Shown: one piece after another, positions 35,851-48,123 of the stretch
Layout: the number at the start of each line of letters is the position of its first letter
Position numbering within the stretch: position 1 is the first letter of the stretch
Assembly: GCF_947179165.1 (NCBI RefSeq)
Contig: NC_077237.1
Coordinates: 58,300,023-58,364,022 of the forward strand
Origin: Solanum dulcamara
Taxonomy: Eukaryota > Streptophyta > Magnoliopsida > Solanales > Solanaceae
Direction of reading: 5' to 3'
DNA: 64,000 nt
Program-made: the position numbers and the translations under genes
The notes under the pieces: model-generated
What the model was told of the DNA's origin: nothing
The model's database searches: none
The model's input: the letters and a program-made list of their open reading frames with translations, nothing else

Positions 35851-36002
35851 TTAAATAATTTTTTTTTATTTGTCTCTACTAAATAATATATTTATATTTT
35901 TCTTATCCTTGTAAATAAATAAAATTTGTATAATGAATCATGTTTTAATTATAATGTTTACTTTATTTTTTTTGAAGGAAAATATAGATATGCCTCAAAT
36001 TT

Positions 36003-37113
36003 TTGTTTGGATCAATAATCAATCATGGGGATATTTGTGTAATTGATAGTGGAATGACTCATGCCATTTTTAAAGATGAGAAATACTTTTCCTACTTTTT
36101 TAGAAGAAAAGAAAATATTACTACAATTTCTGGTAATTCAAAAATGATTGAAGGCTCCAGAAGAGCTACTATATTTCTGCCTAAGAGGACAAAGATTGTT
36201 ATAGAAGATGCACTATTCTCTTCTAAATCCCCAAGAAACTTGTTAAGTTTTAAAAATATCCATAGAGACGGATATCATGTTAAGACACTAAGTGAAAAGA
36301 ATATTGAATACCTTGGTATAACCAAGAGTGTCTCAGGCCAAAAATATATTTTGGAAAAATTACCAACTTTGTCGTCTGGCCTATATTATGCAAAAATTAG
36401 TGCAATTGAAGCACATTTGATTGTAAACCAGAAGTTTATTGATCTAAATACATTTGTGCTTTAGCATGATCGAATAGGTCATCCTGGATCAATAATGATG
36501 AGACGAATTCTTGAAAATTCAACTGGACATCCGTTAAAAAACCTGAAGGTTCTTATAAATAATGAATTTTTCATGTGCTTCTTGTTATCAGGGAAAATTA
36601 ATTACCAAACCATCAACCCTGAAGGTTGGCATCGAATCTCCTGACTTCTTAGAGCGTATACATGGGGATATTTATGGACCTATTCATCCACCTAGTGGAT
36701 TGTTTAGATATTTTATGGTCCTACTAGATGCATCATTAAGATGGTCTCATGCGTGCCTCTTATCATCTTGCAATCTGGTATTTGCAAAGTTATTAGCATA
36801 AATAATAAAATTAAGGATGGAATTCTCAAATTATTCAATTAAAGCTATTCGCTTTGATAATGCTGGAGAATTTATATCCCAAAATTTTGATGATTATTGC
36901 TTATCAACTAGGATAAAAATTAGACATTTTGTTGCTCATGTTCATACTCAAAATGGCCTTGCAGAGTTATTTATTAAGCGCCTACAATTGATAGCAAGAC
37001 CTCCACTTATGAAACTAAAATTGTCAATTACTGTTTGTAGTCATGCTATCTTACATGCAACAACACTTGTATGTCTCAAATCGATAAATTATAATAAATA
37101 CTCTCTGTTATAA
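36003..37113 (+). pseudogene. Protease and integrase of the copia element (broken)
   Basis: 36003-36464 holds the protease catalytic DSG (VIDSGMTHAIF) and the LLSFKNIHRDGYH block. A TAG replaces Trp just before the HDRIGHPG integrase zinc motif. 36562-36801 reads CASCYQGK, then HGDIYGPIHPPSG with the first catalytic Asp. 36817-37113 carries FDNAGEF (second Asp) and HTQNGLAELFIKRL (catalytic Glu). Domains are in the usual copia order but in three frames. Further traces run to about 37585, where the solo LTR lies. Confidence 0.85.
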
Positions 37114-37589
37114 TTAGTATTTGGTCATTAGGCAAATATAGACCATCTACGAATATTTGGTTGTGCAGTATACGTGCCTATAGCACCACCACAACATACA
37201 AAGATGGGCCCTCAATGAAGGTTGGCTTATATGTTGGGTTTGACTCACCCCCCATAATTTGCTACCTTGAATCGTTGACATGAGACTTATTTACTGCTCA
37301 ATTTGCAGATTTTTGATTTGATGAAATAACTTTCTCACAATTAGGGAAAGATAAAAAGGAATCCAAAAGATAAAGAAAAATTACATGAAAAATTTCATCA
37401 CTATCTCATTTTTATTCACGTACCCGCACATGTGAGAGGAGGTCTAGAAGATCATCCACTTAAAGAAAATAGCAAATCAAATACCAGATGTATTTATTAA
37501 TTTGAAATGGATAACTAAGTCACATATCTCTACAGTGAATGTACATATCCATATTGATGTCTCAAAAGGATCATCTACTAGTATTATAG

Positions 37590-40500
37590 TGTAACACCCT
37601 GGAATTTTTTTCGCAAAGACTAGAACATTTCTTCACGTGAGTGTAGACTCGGACCGGAGGACTCGTAATTTTTCACATGAATTAGGATTAATTCCTAAGT
37701 AATTGATGTGTTAGATGTGTTTAGGGGTCATAAGGGATCTCTAACACCAAGTCGAGTCCAAAGAACTCCAATCGATTAAGTTTTCGGACGAATTAGTATA
37801 AAGGTCAACTTCAAACGACCATGTATCCAAAAGTAGGATGAATTGGGTGGCCCATGACCTATCATATTAAAGATTTTTGAGTTTTCTTTCCAATGCCGCT
37901 AAGATGGTAAATTTTAGAGTTCGGAGTCAAAAGTTATGAGTCTCCTAAGATGGACTAGTACTGCAGGAATTTCAGGCCTAGGTGGCAACTGCTGGAAACC
38001 TGGGCTTGGCGCCGCAGTGGAGCGATGCGCCACTATCACGCCAGGAACAAGCCTAAGTAGTTTGGTCCCTGGCGCGGTGCGCCACTAGGAGATGTGCAGG
38101 GTTTTTAAGCCTAATTTCCAAAACCCAAAAAATATAGGCTAGGCGTTGTAAGGGAGCGATGCGCCACTATCGCATCATAAAACAGCCTCAGTAGTTTGGT
38201 CCTTGGCGTGACGCGCCACTATCAGATGTGCAGGTGTTAAGCCTATATTCGACTTGGCGTCGCAGTGGCGCGACGCGCCAGGAGCGTTTTAGCCTATTTT
38301 CCAGATTTTTAGAGAAAGGGCAATTCGGGTATTTTCCCAAATTATATATACACTGATTTGGTCACATTTTGGACAATTATCTCATCCCCCTTCCTCTCTC
38401 TAAAAACCCTAATCTCCATTCTCTTCTCTCCCAAACATCTCCAACCAGATTTGTCCTTAAGAGCTCAAGGATTCAAGATCTTCAAGTCAAGTCTTGGTTT
38501 CCGGTGAGATGATCTTCAAGCAAGGTATGTAAGGCTAACCCAAAATATGGATTGAGTTCTTCTATATGCCCATATATATATTTGATGAAGAGTGTGAAAG
38601 GTTTGAACCTTCTAGGAAGGTTTTCTTGAAATTTTACTAAACCCTAGAATATTTCTAAAATGTGTTAATGATGTTCTTGAGTTAACCTTGTTGAGAATAT
38701 GAATTCATGTATTCATTCACATGAACCCAAGATGAAATTTCTTTTTGTCATAATCTATCTTGAGGATGAGATTAATGGTTTTTATGTATAATAAAAATAA
38801 TATTATTTTTATAGTGAAATGAAGTATTCTTCTACTTGAGTTTGATGAAATTGATTTTGAGTTATATGAGAATTGGGATAGTATGAATGTGAATGGCTTA
38901 AAAAGAAATAAAACATAGGTAGAGCTAGAATGTCACTTTTATTTCTATAAATGGAATATAGAATTAAATAAGGATTTTTGGGGTAGATGTTTGATTGTGA
39001 TGTGATGATGATGTTTGACGATAATGTGAATGAAGAGGTTATGTTGATGAGGATATTGTGTGGTGAATTGGATTGGAGTTTAATGTGATTATGTGATATG
39101 TGATTTGCATAAGTTGAGTTGATTGGAGTCTTATGAGCATTTTGAAAATAAATAATCTTTTGAGAAGGAGTTTTAAATAAATGATTGTGAGCATTTTTGC
39201 ATAAACTATTTATACACTATTTTGAGTTTTAAAGAATGATTATTTTCATCTATGATTTAAAAAGAGTTTAAGCATGAGTTGAGTTTGAGAAGTCTTTTAA
39301 TTATTTTTGAACATGAGTATTTGGAGTATAAATGATCTAAGCATTTTTTTCTTTAAAATGTCAATTTTGAGATTGAGTTGAGATTGTATAAATTTTTAAA
39401 GAGAAGAGTTTGATGATTTGAGATGATTTGATTTGAAAGAAGGTCCAATGAGACCAGATTTGATTGAGTTTTGAAAAGAGTCCAATGAGACTAAATGAGT
39501 TGATTTGAAAGAGTCCAATGAGACTAAATGAGTATTTTGAATATTTTACTCACTTAATAGCTATGTGCGTATTGAGTCTTGGGAGAAGTATTAAGCACCG
39601 AATTGGGTAAGAGTATAGTCCATACTCGAATCTCATAAACTACGCCGCCAACGTAGGAAGGGATTGTACCATGTCAGATGTTTCCCTATTTCATTGTCCT
39701 AAAATGATAGGACTTGATTGATTGACGGATCCATGATTGGTTTGAGTCATTCATACCCTGGCAATTATGAACGGACGGAGCAATGATGTGACTCGTTGTG
39801 CATCACCTATATATAGGTGGTAGGATTGTTATCGGTTAGAGAAACTTTCAAATTGAGTGGATTGTGCATGATATGATTGGTTTGATTGTGATTGTAGATG
39901 ATTGAGTTAAATCGTAAAACATTGCATAATTTAATTTGCATATTTATTGAGTTGAGTCCTTTGACTTGATTGTTGAGTTTTTGTTGATTTGATTTTATAC
40001 GATTGAATTGGATCGGATGATATATGATTGGATTGCGTATGATCGGATTAGAGTAGATGATGTGTGATGGATTGGATTAGGTGATATGTGGTTGGGTTGA
40101 ATAGAATGGTATATAATTGGGGTTGGATCGGATCGTATATGACCGGATTGAACCGATTGTATATGATTGGATTTGAACTGTATTGTACATGATTGGATTT
40201 GATTGGATTGTATGGTGTGTGATTGGTCTTTGTCTAAAATGTATTCTTACGTTAGCCTTATGATACTTTGATTGAGTCTCTCTTATATTTTTTTTCTGAT
40301 TTTAAGATATTTGAACCGACGTTATTCTTTCTTGAGGTATGTTTCATTCCGCCATATTACATACTCGTTCATTACATGTACTGACGTTCATTTGGACCTG
40401 CATCGTTTCATGATGCAGAGACTAGTTTAAGAGATCGTCAATAGAAGCACCATTGAGGATCTATACACACTCAGCATATTGGTGAGTCCTTCCCTGCATC

Positions 40501-40896
40501 TGGAGGACACCGCTTATGTCATTCTTGTATCGAGTTAGCCCTTTTCATTTTGATTTAAGGTAGCCATGAACATGTCATTAGCACCAATTAGATAGTAGTG
40601 ATAGAGGCTTCATAGACTAGATAGTGATGGGTCGATGGAGTATTTTCTTTCCTTGAACTATTCTTGTCAAACTATTTTAATGACAAAGATTGGAGTTTGA
40701 TTTGTTGGCCTATGGCCTTTCTTTCTTGAGTTAGATTGTTGATTTGGGATTTGTCCACCAAATATTCTCTTTATTTTAAGTCTTCCGCTGATTGAACAAA
40801 TGAACGGATGTGTGATCAGGCTATGTGGTTCGCTTGGGAGCCAGAAATGGTTCCTGAGTGCCGGTTACGTCTAGGATACCCTCTCGGGGTGTGACA
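37590..40896 (+). mobile_element. Solo LTR (3.3 kb) inside the copia pol
   Basis: It starts TGTAACACCCTGG and ends CGGGGTGTGACA. The target duplication TATAG is exact at 37585-37589 and 40897-40901. Its U3 has a GC-rich block (37998-38290) of repeated GCGCCACTA and TTGGCG words, including the perfect palindrome TGGCGCG-A-CGCGCCA at 38266-38280. A TATATATACACTG TATA box follows at 38342. A GATTGGATTG-type degenerate repeat fills 39960-40220. No coding region was seen. Confidence 0.92.
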
Positions 40897-40901
40897 TATA
40901 G

Positions 40902-41200
40902 CTTCTGAATCTCAAACACGCCTGAAGCGTGGTAGACCATTAGGTTCAAATGATAAAAATCCTAGAAAGAGAAGCGTGAGAAATAATAAAGATGATACTA
41001 AGAAAGAATCTCATGAAGAAGGTCAAAATTTGAGTAATCCTGATATTCCTGAAGATATCAGTGAACCCGAGACTCAAGAGAATGAATAACTTTCAATAAA
41101 TTCTACCAGTGATGAGATAAATTTAGATTACTCAAAAATTATGATGCATAATATTTTTACATATAATGTTGCACTTAACCTCAAGCAAGATAACGAAAAG
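40902..41200 (+). pseudogene. Copia pol linker between integrase and reverse transcriptase
   Basis: The sequence after the solo LTR continues the polyprotein: ASESQTRLKRGRPLGSNDKNPRKR, matching the basic GRP(L/I)GSKDKNPRKR stretch typical of this copia group, then an acidic stretch with a stop. Confidence 0.75.
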
Positions 41201-42770
41201 TCTTGAGCCTAAATCCATCAAAAAATATCGACGTGTATGTGATTGGCAACAATGGTAAAAGGTAATTCAATCAGAATTAGACTCACTTGCTAAATGTGAG
41301 GTTTTTGGACCTGTCGTCCAAACCCCTAAAGGTGTAAAATCAGTTGGCTATAAATGGGGTTTTATGCAAAAACAAAATGAGAGAAATGAAATTGTAAGAT
41401 ACAAAGCATGCCTTGTTGCACAAGGATTCTCTCAAAGACCCGGGGTCAACTATGAAGAAACATATTTACCTGTTATGGATGGAATAACTTTTCGATAGCT
41501 TATTAGTTTAGCTGTACATAAAAATCTTGAAATACATCTAATGGATATAGTTACAACTTACCTTTATGGTTCACTTGATAATGAAATTTACATGAAAATC
41601 CCAGAAGGATTAAAATTGCCTGAAGCATGTACCAAGTCTCGAGAGATGTACTCAATCAAATTGCAAAGATCATTATATGGTCTGAAACAATCAGGGCGTA
41701 TGTGGTATAATCACCTCAGTGAGTACTTGATAAATGGAAGTTATATAAATGATGTTATTTGTCCATGTGTTTTTATTAAGAAAATAGAATTAGAATTTGT
41801 TATATTCGTCATTTATGTTGATGACATAAATCTTATTGGAACCCCTGAATAGCTCCAAAAGGCGATTGAATATCTAAAAAAAGAATTTAGATGAAAGATC
41901 TTGGAAAGACAAAACTTTGTCTAGGTCTGCAAATTGAACATTTAGCAGATAGGGTCTTTGTCCACCAATCTACCTATGCTGAGAAAATCTTAAAACGATT
42001 TTACATGGACAAAGCACATCCATTAAGTACTCCAATGGTTATTCAATCACTTAAGTGGATAAAAATCTATTTTGACCTCCAAAAGAGAATGAAGAACTTC
42101 TTGGTGTTGAAGTACCATATCTCAGTGCTATTGGTGCACTCTATGTATCTTTCTAGCACAAACAGGCCTTATATAATATTTTTTATTAATTTTCTAGCAA
42201 GGTATAGTTCATCCCCAACGCAAAAATATTGGAACAGTATCAAACATATTTTGCGATACCTAAAGGATACAATTGATATGGGCTTATTTTATACTAACAA
42301 AGGTTGTGCAGACCTTATTGGTTATATAGATGCAGGTTATTTATCAGACCCACATAAAACTCGATCTCAAACAGGCTATTTATTTACATACGGAAGAACT
42401 ACTCTATCATGACGATCTATAAAACAGTCTATTGTTGCTACTTCTTCAAATTATGCTAAAATAATAGCAATTCATGAAGCAAGTAGAGAATGTGTGTGAT
42501 TGAGATCAATGATATAGTTAATCAAAGAAAAATACGGCCTGGAAAATGATGTCAAAGTACCCATAGTTATATTCGAAGGCAATGCTGCGTGCATAGCTCA
42601 ATTGAAAGGTAGCTTCATAAAAGGAGACAGAACGAAATATATTTCACCAAAATTATTCTTCACACATGATCTCCAGAAGAATGGTGATATTAATGTACAA
42701 CGAGTTCGTTCGAGTAATAATCTTGCAGATTTATTCACAAAGGCATTACCAACATTATTTTTTTTGAGAA
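41200..42770 (+). pseudogene. Reverse transcriptase and RNase H of the copia element (broken)
   Basis: Blocks in order: VCDWQQW, LDSLAKCEVFGPVV, GYKWGFMQKQNE, ARLVAQGF-type (YKACLVAQGFSQRPG), the DIVTTYLYGSLDNEIYMKIPEG motif, LQRSLYGLKQSGRMWYNHL, and IYVDDINLIG with the catalytic Asp pair near 41815. RNase H follows: GYIDAGYLSDPHKTRSQTGYLF, then VATSSNYAKIIAIHEASREC and the terminal NNLADLFTKALPT near 42720-42756. Stops fall at about 41499, 41850, 42410 and 42498. The domain set is complete but inactive. Confidence 0.88.
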
Positions 42771-42824
42771 GTTAAGATATAAGATTGGAATGCGTCGTCT
42801 CCAAAATATCAAAAGAAATTTTCA

Positions 42825-43088
42825 TCAGGGGGAGTAAAATACGCGATGTACTCCTTTTTCCTTAACCAAGGTTTTGTCCCACTGGGTTTTTCTAGTAAGG
42901 TTTTTAATGAGGCAACACTCAAGGCGTATTACCAGATGTGTGTACTCTTTTTTCTTCACTAGGCTTTTTTCACTGGGGTTTTCCTAGTAAGGTTTTAACG
43001 AGGTACAACATCTATGGGTATTGAGAATAACTATATATATTTGTTTTTTCACTAGAATTTTTATTTTACATGGATATTCAATGGGGGG
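42825..43088 (+). other. Copia 3' untranslated part with duplicated arms
   Basis: After a first purine run CAGGGGGAG (42828-42836), two copies of a TTTT(C/T)ACTAGG-like phrase (CACTGGG(G)TTTT(T)C(C)TAGTAAGGTTTT at 42881-42908 and 42971-42995) lead to the second purine tract beside the LTR. Such repeats are usual between pol and the LTR in this copia group. Confidence 0.55.
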
Positions 43089-43466
43089 TATTATAATATA
43101 GATGATAGTGGATGCTCCATTTGTAATGGGGCCCACTTAAAGGGAACAAGTTACCCACCATTTCTTCTTTCCATTTGGCTATAAATGACCATATTTTCTG
43201 CAATGAAATAGCACACACAGATTCTCTCAACTCTCTGTTTCTTTTACTGTTTTTCTTTCTTAGTAATTTGCTAAGTTAGTTTATTTTTTAATACTCTCAC
43301 TGTTTTCCATCTTTATTTTAAAAAATTTCAAATAAAGTATTTTATTCTTCCATTGCAAATGAATAACTAAACACAACTTTATTTTGAAGTTCAACTTCTT
43401 AAATTTCAAATAAAGTAAAAAATATTTGAAATCTATGATCAAGTGCCAATTTTAAAATAAAATGTA

Positions 43467-43534
43467 AAACTATTCCTGAATAATTGTTATGGCCTACAAA
43501 AAACTATTCCTGAATAATTGTCATGGCCTACAAA
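43467..43534. repeat. 34-bp tandem duplication
   Basis: Two 34-bp units, 43467-43500 and 43501-43534, each begin AAACTATTCCTGAATAATTG and differ by one base (T versus C at unit position 22). Confidence 0.9.
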
Positions 43535-43810
43535 TAGGTTTAATTCTCCATATCCCTCTAACATAATAGAAAAATAAAAGGAAAAAGAAAGGTCGTAAGG
43601 GAAGCATCGACACGTGGGTAACACAGTACTGCAGGTTGTACTTTTACGTTGGTATATTCATGTCCAATAGGTAATACGATGTATCCATGTGAAACATTAA
43701 TTTACCCAAAACCACAAAAGGGAAAACATCAGAAAAGTAATACTATATACAAACAGACCTCTTCCCTTAGGTATAGCTGTAGCTACTTATAAGATGCATT
43801 CATATAGAGT

Positions 43811-43851
<41 letters not shown>

Positions 43852-44691
43852 TTTTTAGGGTGTAAAATATATTAACTTAAACGGTAAAATTTTAGAGTTC
43901 AGTTCTCAGGTGAAATCTATTAGTATCTGCTGTAGTGCTGTATGATTATTAATAGGTCTCTGTTAGAGAATTCATCACCAAGTTTAATTGGACTTTTTAA
44001 GAAGGGTAAAGGTTTGAGACAAAAGTTTCTTTAGATAATATCTGTAAATGAATATAAGAAATGTGTCTTTATTGTATATATATTTATCATTTACCTGCAG
44101 TAAATGAAACAATATATTTTCACTTTAATTTATAAATTTTAAGATTTAAAATGTTTCATTTAGTATAAATATTAGGTGCAAATAAGCTTTTACTAAACGT
44201 CATGAGTTGGGGTAATTGGCGGAGGCAAATGTGAGTTCATGAGAATTCACTAACTTTAACAAAGTTCTATATATGTGGTTAAAAAATTATTAAATTTGTA
44301 TAAATAACAAATTTTGTACTTAGTGGGCATTTGATCATAGGATAATTTTTTGGGCTAAAAGACAAAGTTTTGATTTGAAATCAATAAAATTATTTATGAA
44401 ATATGAATAAGACTTCAATTTCAATTTTAAATCATAATTTGAAATTTGAAATTCTTGATTCTAAATTTCAAGTTGTGATTTCAATTATATTTTTGAATTT
44501 AAAATTAAACCCATAATTTTATATTTTATAAAAAAAGATCATCATTTAAATTTTGCAAAAAAAAAACTCATCACTTAATTTTGCAAGAAATATTTCATAT
44601 TTGGCGTGAAAAGATTGTTCGATCATATGAGTGAATTATATCAAAAAAATAACTAGTTTACATTACTATTGTTGTTGATTTATTGATTAAT

Positions 44692-44693
<2 letters not shown>

Positions 44694-44733
<40 letters not shown>
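44694..44733. repeat. (TA)n microsatellite
   Basis: An uninterrupted run of about 20 TA units in the MADS upstream region. Confidence 0.9.
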
Positions 44734-44737
<4 letters not shown>

Positions 44738-44964
44738 ATAGAAATAAATGTCAAGAACACACCTAAATTATTCTTCTTTTTTGAGTTTCATACCTAAACT
44801 ATTAAGAGTATAAGTTTCATACCTAAAGTATTATTTATTAGTTTAAAAAACATACATCTCTCTTTTATTCAACTCGCATCATGGTAAGTGTACTACATTC
44901 TCTCTTTCATTTAAATTTTTGGTTGTTGTATCACACTCCATATGGAAAAAATATTCCACCTTAA

Positions 44965-45645
44965 CAAAAAATAAATAAATTATTAGAAGTTAAAATTAAA
45001 GATTAAAGTATTACTATACCCCCCTCCAAAAAAAAAATTATAAAATAAAATATAAAATATTTTTCTTATCTACTCTACCACTTTCTCTCACCATATCCCC
45101 CCTCCCAAATTTTTTAGTTTTATTTTTAATTTTTAAATTTCTTTTGTAAAAGTTTTCAAAAAAAATTCCTACTTCATCCCCTTCCCCCCGCCCCTCAAAT
45201 AATAATTTAGATATTATTTTATTTTAAAAAAAAATTTCCACCCCACCCCATCTAACTCTTCGATTTCAATTTTTTTCTCATTTTGTATTAGATATATACA
45301 TATGATTTTAGAAAAATATTTTTTTACTTGCTGCAAGACTTTTCTTAAAGTATAATTTTTATTTCTGTTATATTTGGTACATAGAAAAAAATATTTTTCT
45401 AAAAATATATGTACATATCTAACTCAAAAATGAGAAAAATGTAAAAAAAAAATAAAAAATTAAGAGTAAATGGTAAGATGGGGTGAGTATAATTTTATTT
45501 TTTTAAAAAATAAAAATAATAACATTTTTTAGGAAGGAGTATGAGAGGGGGTGAAGTATGAATTTTGTTTAAAATATTTTATTTAAGAAATTTTAAATAC
45601 TTTAGTTTTTAACTTTTAAATAATATTAATAATTTATTTAAAAGC
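44965..45645. repeat. Long imperfect inverted repeat (foldback) upstream of the MADS gene
   Basis: The left arm, about 44965-45325, reads in order AATAAATAAATTATTA, ...CTTCATCCCC..., ACCCCATCTAACTCTT, TTTTTTTCTCATTTT, TTAGAAAAATATTTTTTT. The right arm, about 45365-45645, gives the same blocks in reverse complement: AAAAAAATATTTTTCTAAAAATATATG, GAGAAAAA, AAGATGGGGTGAG, GGGTGAAGTATGAATT and AATAATTTATT. Match is imperfect with gaps. This is MITE-like or foldback-element architecture; termini and duplication were not fixed. Confidence 0.7.
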
Positions 45646-46372
45646 AGTTCCTTTATTCTTTTTGAATGAATTACAGTTAGTAAAGTATTCTGGTGGAAGG
45701 GGTCAAATTTCATTTATTTGTTCTATTAAGCACTTCTTTCACGTCATTAGCTTTGAAAAATTGTGTTTCCCCTTCCTTCTTTTAAACTAAACCCCTCCGG
45801 CCCATGACTATCTATTAGAATACTGTCGATTCTAGTCCACTCATTTCATTTCAGACATGAAATTGGAATCTTTTTTATTTTATTTCGTCAATTTTGGCTA
45901 AGAACTCAGTGGCGATACCCGCCAAAAGAAAGGGGGCCTTGAGTACTCAAATGCGTACGAGGAAAGGACAATTATTTAGCGCACTATAAAAAAATTCAAG
46001 GTGTAATATTTTATTCATGTAGAATATCATGTGCTAAAGTTTTTGCAAAAAATAGAGAGAGTAGAGAGAGTGTCACTTTCAATAATTTAGATATAAAATT
46101 TTAAAAAATAAATAGTTTAAATATATTTTTGATATTTACCTTATTTTAATAATATATAATCATAAATATTTATTTTTGTTAAAAAAACTATGAATATATA
46201 TGATTTATCGATTCGGCATGAGCAAAATGACCAGCGATTAGATAGGGCATATGAGTGTTTCTTTCTCTCTCTCACTCATGTCACTCATTTCCATTAAATT
46301 TGGTAGTCCACAAACACAAAGTGTTTTAACCTAGAGTGTTATAGTAGTCTTTCTTCTTGCAGACAAGTGTGT

Positions 46373-46394
46373 GAGTGAGAGAGAGAGAGAAAGA
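46373..46394 (+). promoter_or_regulatory. GA-repeat in the MADS 5' leader
   Basis: A (GA)n run lies directly before the ATG at 46395. GA/CT-rich leaders are common in plant regulatory genes and are bound by BBR/BPC (GAGA-binding) proteins; binding here is inference. Confidence 0.55.
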
Positions 46395-46579
46395 ATGGGA
46401 AGAGGAAGAGTAGAGCTAAAGAGAATAGAGAACAAAATAAACCGGCAAGTGACTTTTGCTAAGAGAAGAAATGGACTTCTTAAGAAAGCTTATGAGCTAT
46501 CTGTACTATGTGATGCTGAAGTTGCTCTCATCATCTTCTCTTGCCGTGGAAAACTCTATGAGTTCTGCAGCGCTTCCAG
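46395..46579 (+). CDS. MADS gene exon 1 (MADS domain)
   Basis: 185 bp, encoding residues 1-61 and two bases of codon 62. It ends TTCCAG before the donor GTACAT. Basic DNA-binding helix residues (RKxR-type [16 protein letters not shown]) and the dimerising strand ([14 protein letters not shown]) are intact. Confidence 0.93.
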
Positions 46580-48034
46580 GTACATATATATATATGTTCC
46601 ACTCTCCCAACACCCCTATTTTTGTTTATATATATGCTTTTGTCTATACTTATTTTGTGTGTGTCTATAAACGTTACTAAACCTTTATCTTAAAAACCTC
46701 ATATCTTCTTTTTACTTACTTCATTAATTAACATCACTCTCTCTCTCTCTCACCTCAGTTATATATATGTTCAAGATCTGAATGTGTTCTCCATTTAGGT
46801 CTTGTACGACGTACTATATTTATATATATTCTCTTCCTTTATTCCCAAGATCTAGTTATACATATACATAGGATGCCAAATATTTTGAGAAGATCTACAA
46901 ATCTTTTCCGTATATGTATAATATAAGAAGATCGATCCATTTGATTTATCAATCTTTGTTTTTTCTAGCTGTAGGAGATTGTAAGTTTCTCATTTTTTAT
47001 TTTTTTTTGAAATTTTTTGTCAAAAAGACGCTTGGGTTAGATTTACTATTAACTTTGTTCATCTAATGGATTTTCCAATTCATTACACTGTTAAGATTTG
47101 ATTTGCAGATGTGTCAATTTCGAAAGGTTCTGATATTTTTGATTCCCTAGAAGGGAGAAAAGGCTGCCTATCCAGCAGGGTGTCAAAGATATAACAATCA
47201 CAGTAATCAATAGCAGAACATTAACTAAAACTAGAAGGTAGTTAATTATCCTGCAGATAATCTTCTGTCTCACCCTAGCTATATTTCTAATTATGTAAGC
47301 AAATTAAAATTAATTTGACTTAAGAAAAGAACATGCACAAGCAAAACGGAGTGAGGTTTGCTAAGCAAGTTTTCATTTATTTATTTTAATTTAATAAAGG
47401 AGCAAACAAGTTTTGCATTAAATTATCTCACTCTCGAGTGTTTTACAGAACTATTCAATCTTACAAAATTCATTACATATTATTAGCATAAAAATTGTTA
47501 TATCCAATTTTACCAAAGAAAACTTACTTTCTGTTACACATTCTATACAATAAAAAATAAAAAACTGCATATGCCTAAGAAATGTAACCTTCCCCCATAA
47601 CAACAATTTATCCAAAATAAACCTCCTTTTTCCTCAATCAATATTTCCTTGTTTTTTGAAATTGTTAAATTAATTTTTTTCCTATTTAAGTATCTTTCTT
47701 TCTTATTTTCTTTTTATATTTGGTAAAATTCATTTTTTTCTTCCCTTTCAGAAATTCAAATTTTAATATTACACATTATTTTGACATGACCCTGTGCATA
47801 GCGGGAGCTTGAGTGCATCGGACTGTCCTTTTTTATATAAAATTTATGTACGATATATTTTGTTTATTTATATGTATTATACTATATATATCACTATTTT
47901 GGGGCAAACAATTCACTATTTGATATACTACACATATGCCAGTATAAAATAATTGCATAAAATAAAATAAAAAATTACTCAAGTAAGATGGAAAAAAACA
48001 TTCATAAAGTATATAAATAATTTATAAATAGAGG

Positions 48035-48123
<89 letters not shown>

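Larger units (their letters stand above)
34612..43291 (+). mobile_element. Ty1-copia element with ~200-bp LTRs, degenerate, containing a solo LTR
   Basis: The 5' LTR is about 34612-34814 and the 3' LTR about 43089-43291; both start TATTATAATATAGATGA, share ATGCTCCATTT, GGGAACAAGTTACC and TTTGGCTATAAATG, and end near AGTTAGTTT(G/A)TTTT. A primer-site-like TTATCAGCACGAG follows the 5' LTR at 34819, and a purine run ATGGGGGGT precedes the 3' LTR. Internal order gag, protease, integrase, reverse transcriptase, RNase H is that of copia. The termini are not TG...CA and no convincing target duplication was found (nearby GCTCT versus ACTCT is weak). Excluding the solo LTR it is about 5.4 kb. Confidence 0.85.
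43292..46394. other. Upstream region of the MADS-box gene
   Basis: This is AT-rich non-coding DNA. It holds a 34-bp tandem duplication (43467-43534), (TA)n tracts at 43813-43843 and 44694-44733, a long imperfect foldback (about 44965-45645), and a GA-rich leader just before the ATG. No ORF with family motifs was seen, and no perfect CArG box was found by eye. A proximal promoter must lie between the foldback and 46395. Confidence 0.5.

Noticed and set aside
46371..46394. Upstream extension of the MADS ORF (Ser-Glu-Arg repeats)
   Set aside because: It has no ATG and is only translation of the GA repeat; the invariant MGRG start is at 46395.
46580..46680. Continuation of the MADS exon 1 frame to a 99-residue ORF ending at 46670
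   Set aside because: The GTACAT donor at 46580 and exact SEP exon 1 length show this is intron read-through; the tail is low-complexity sequence from a TA-rich tract.
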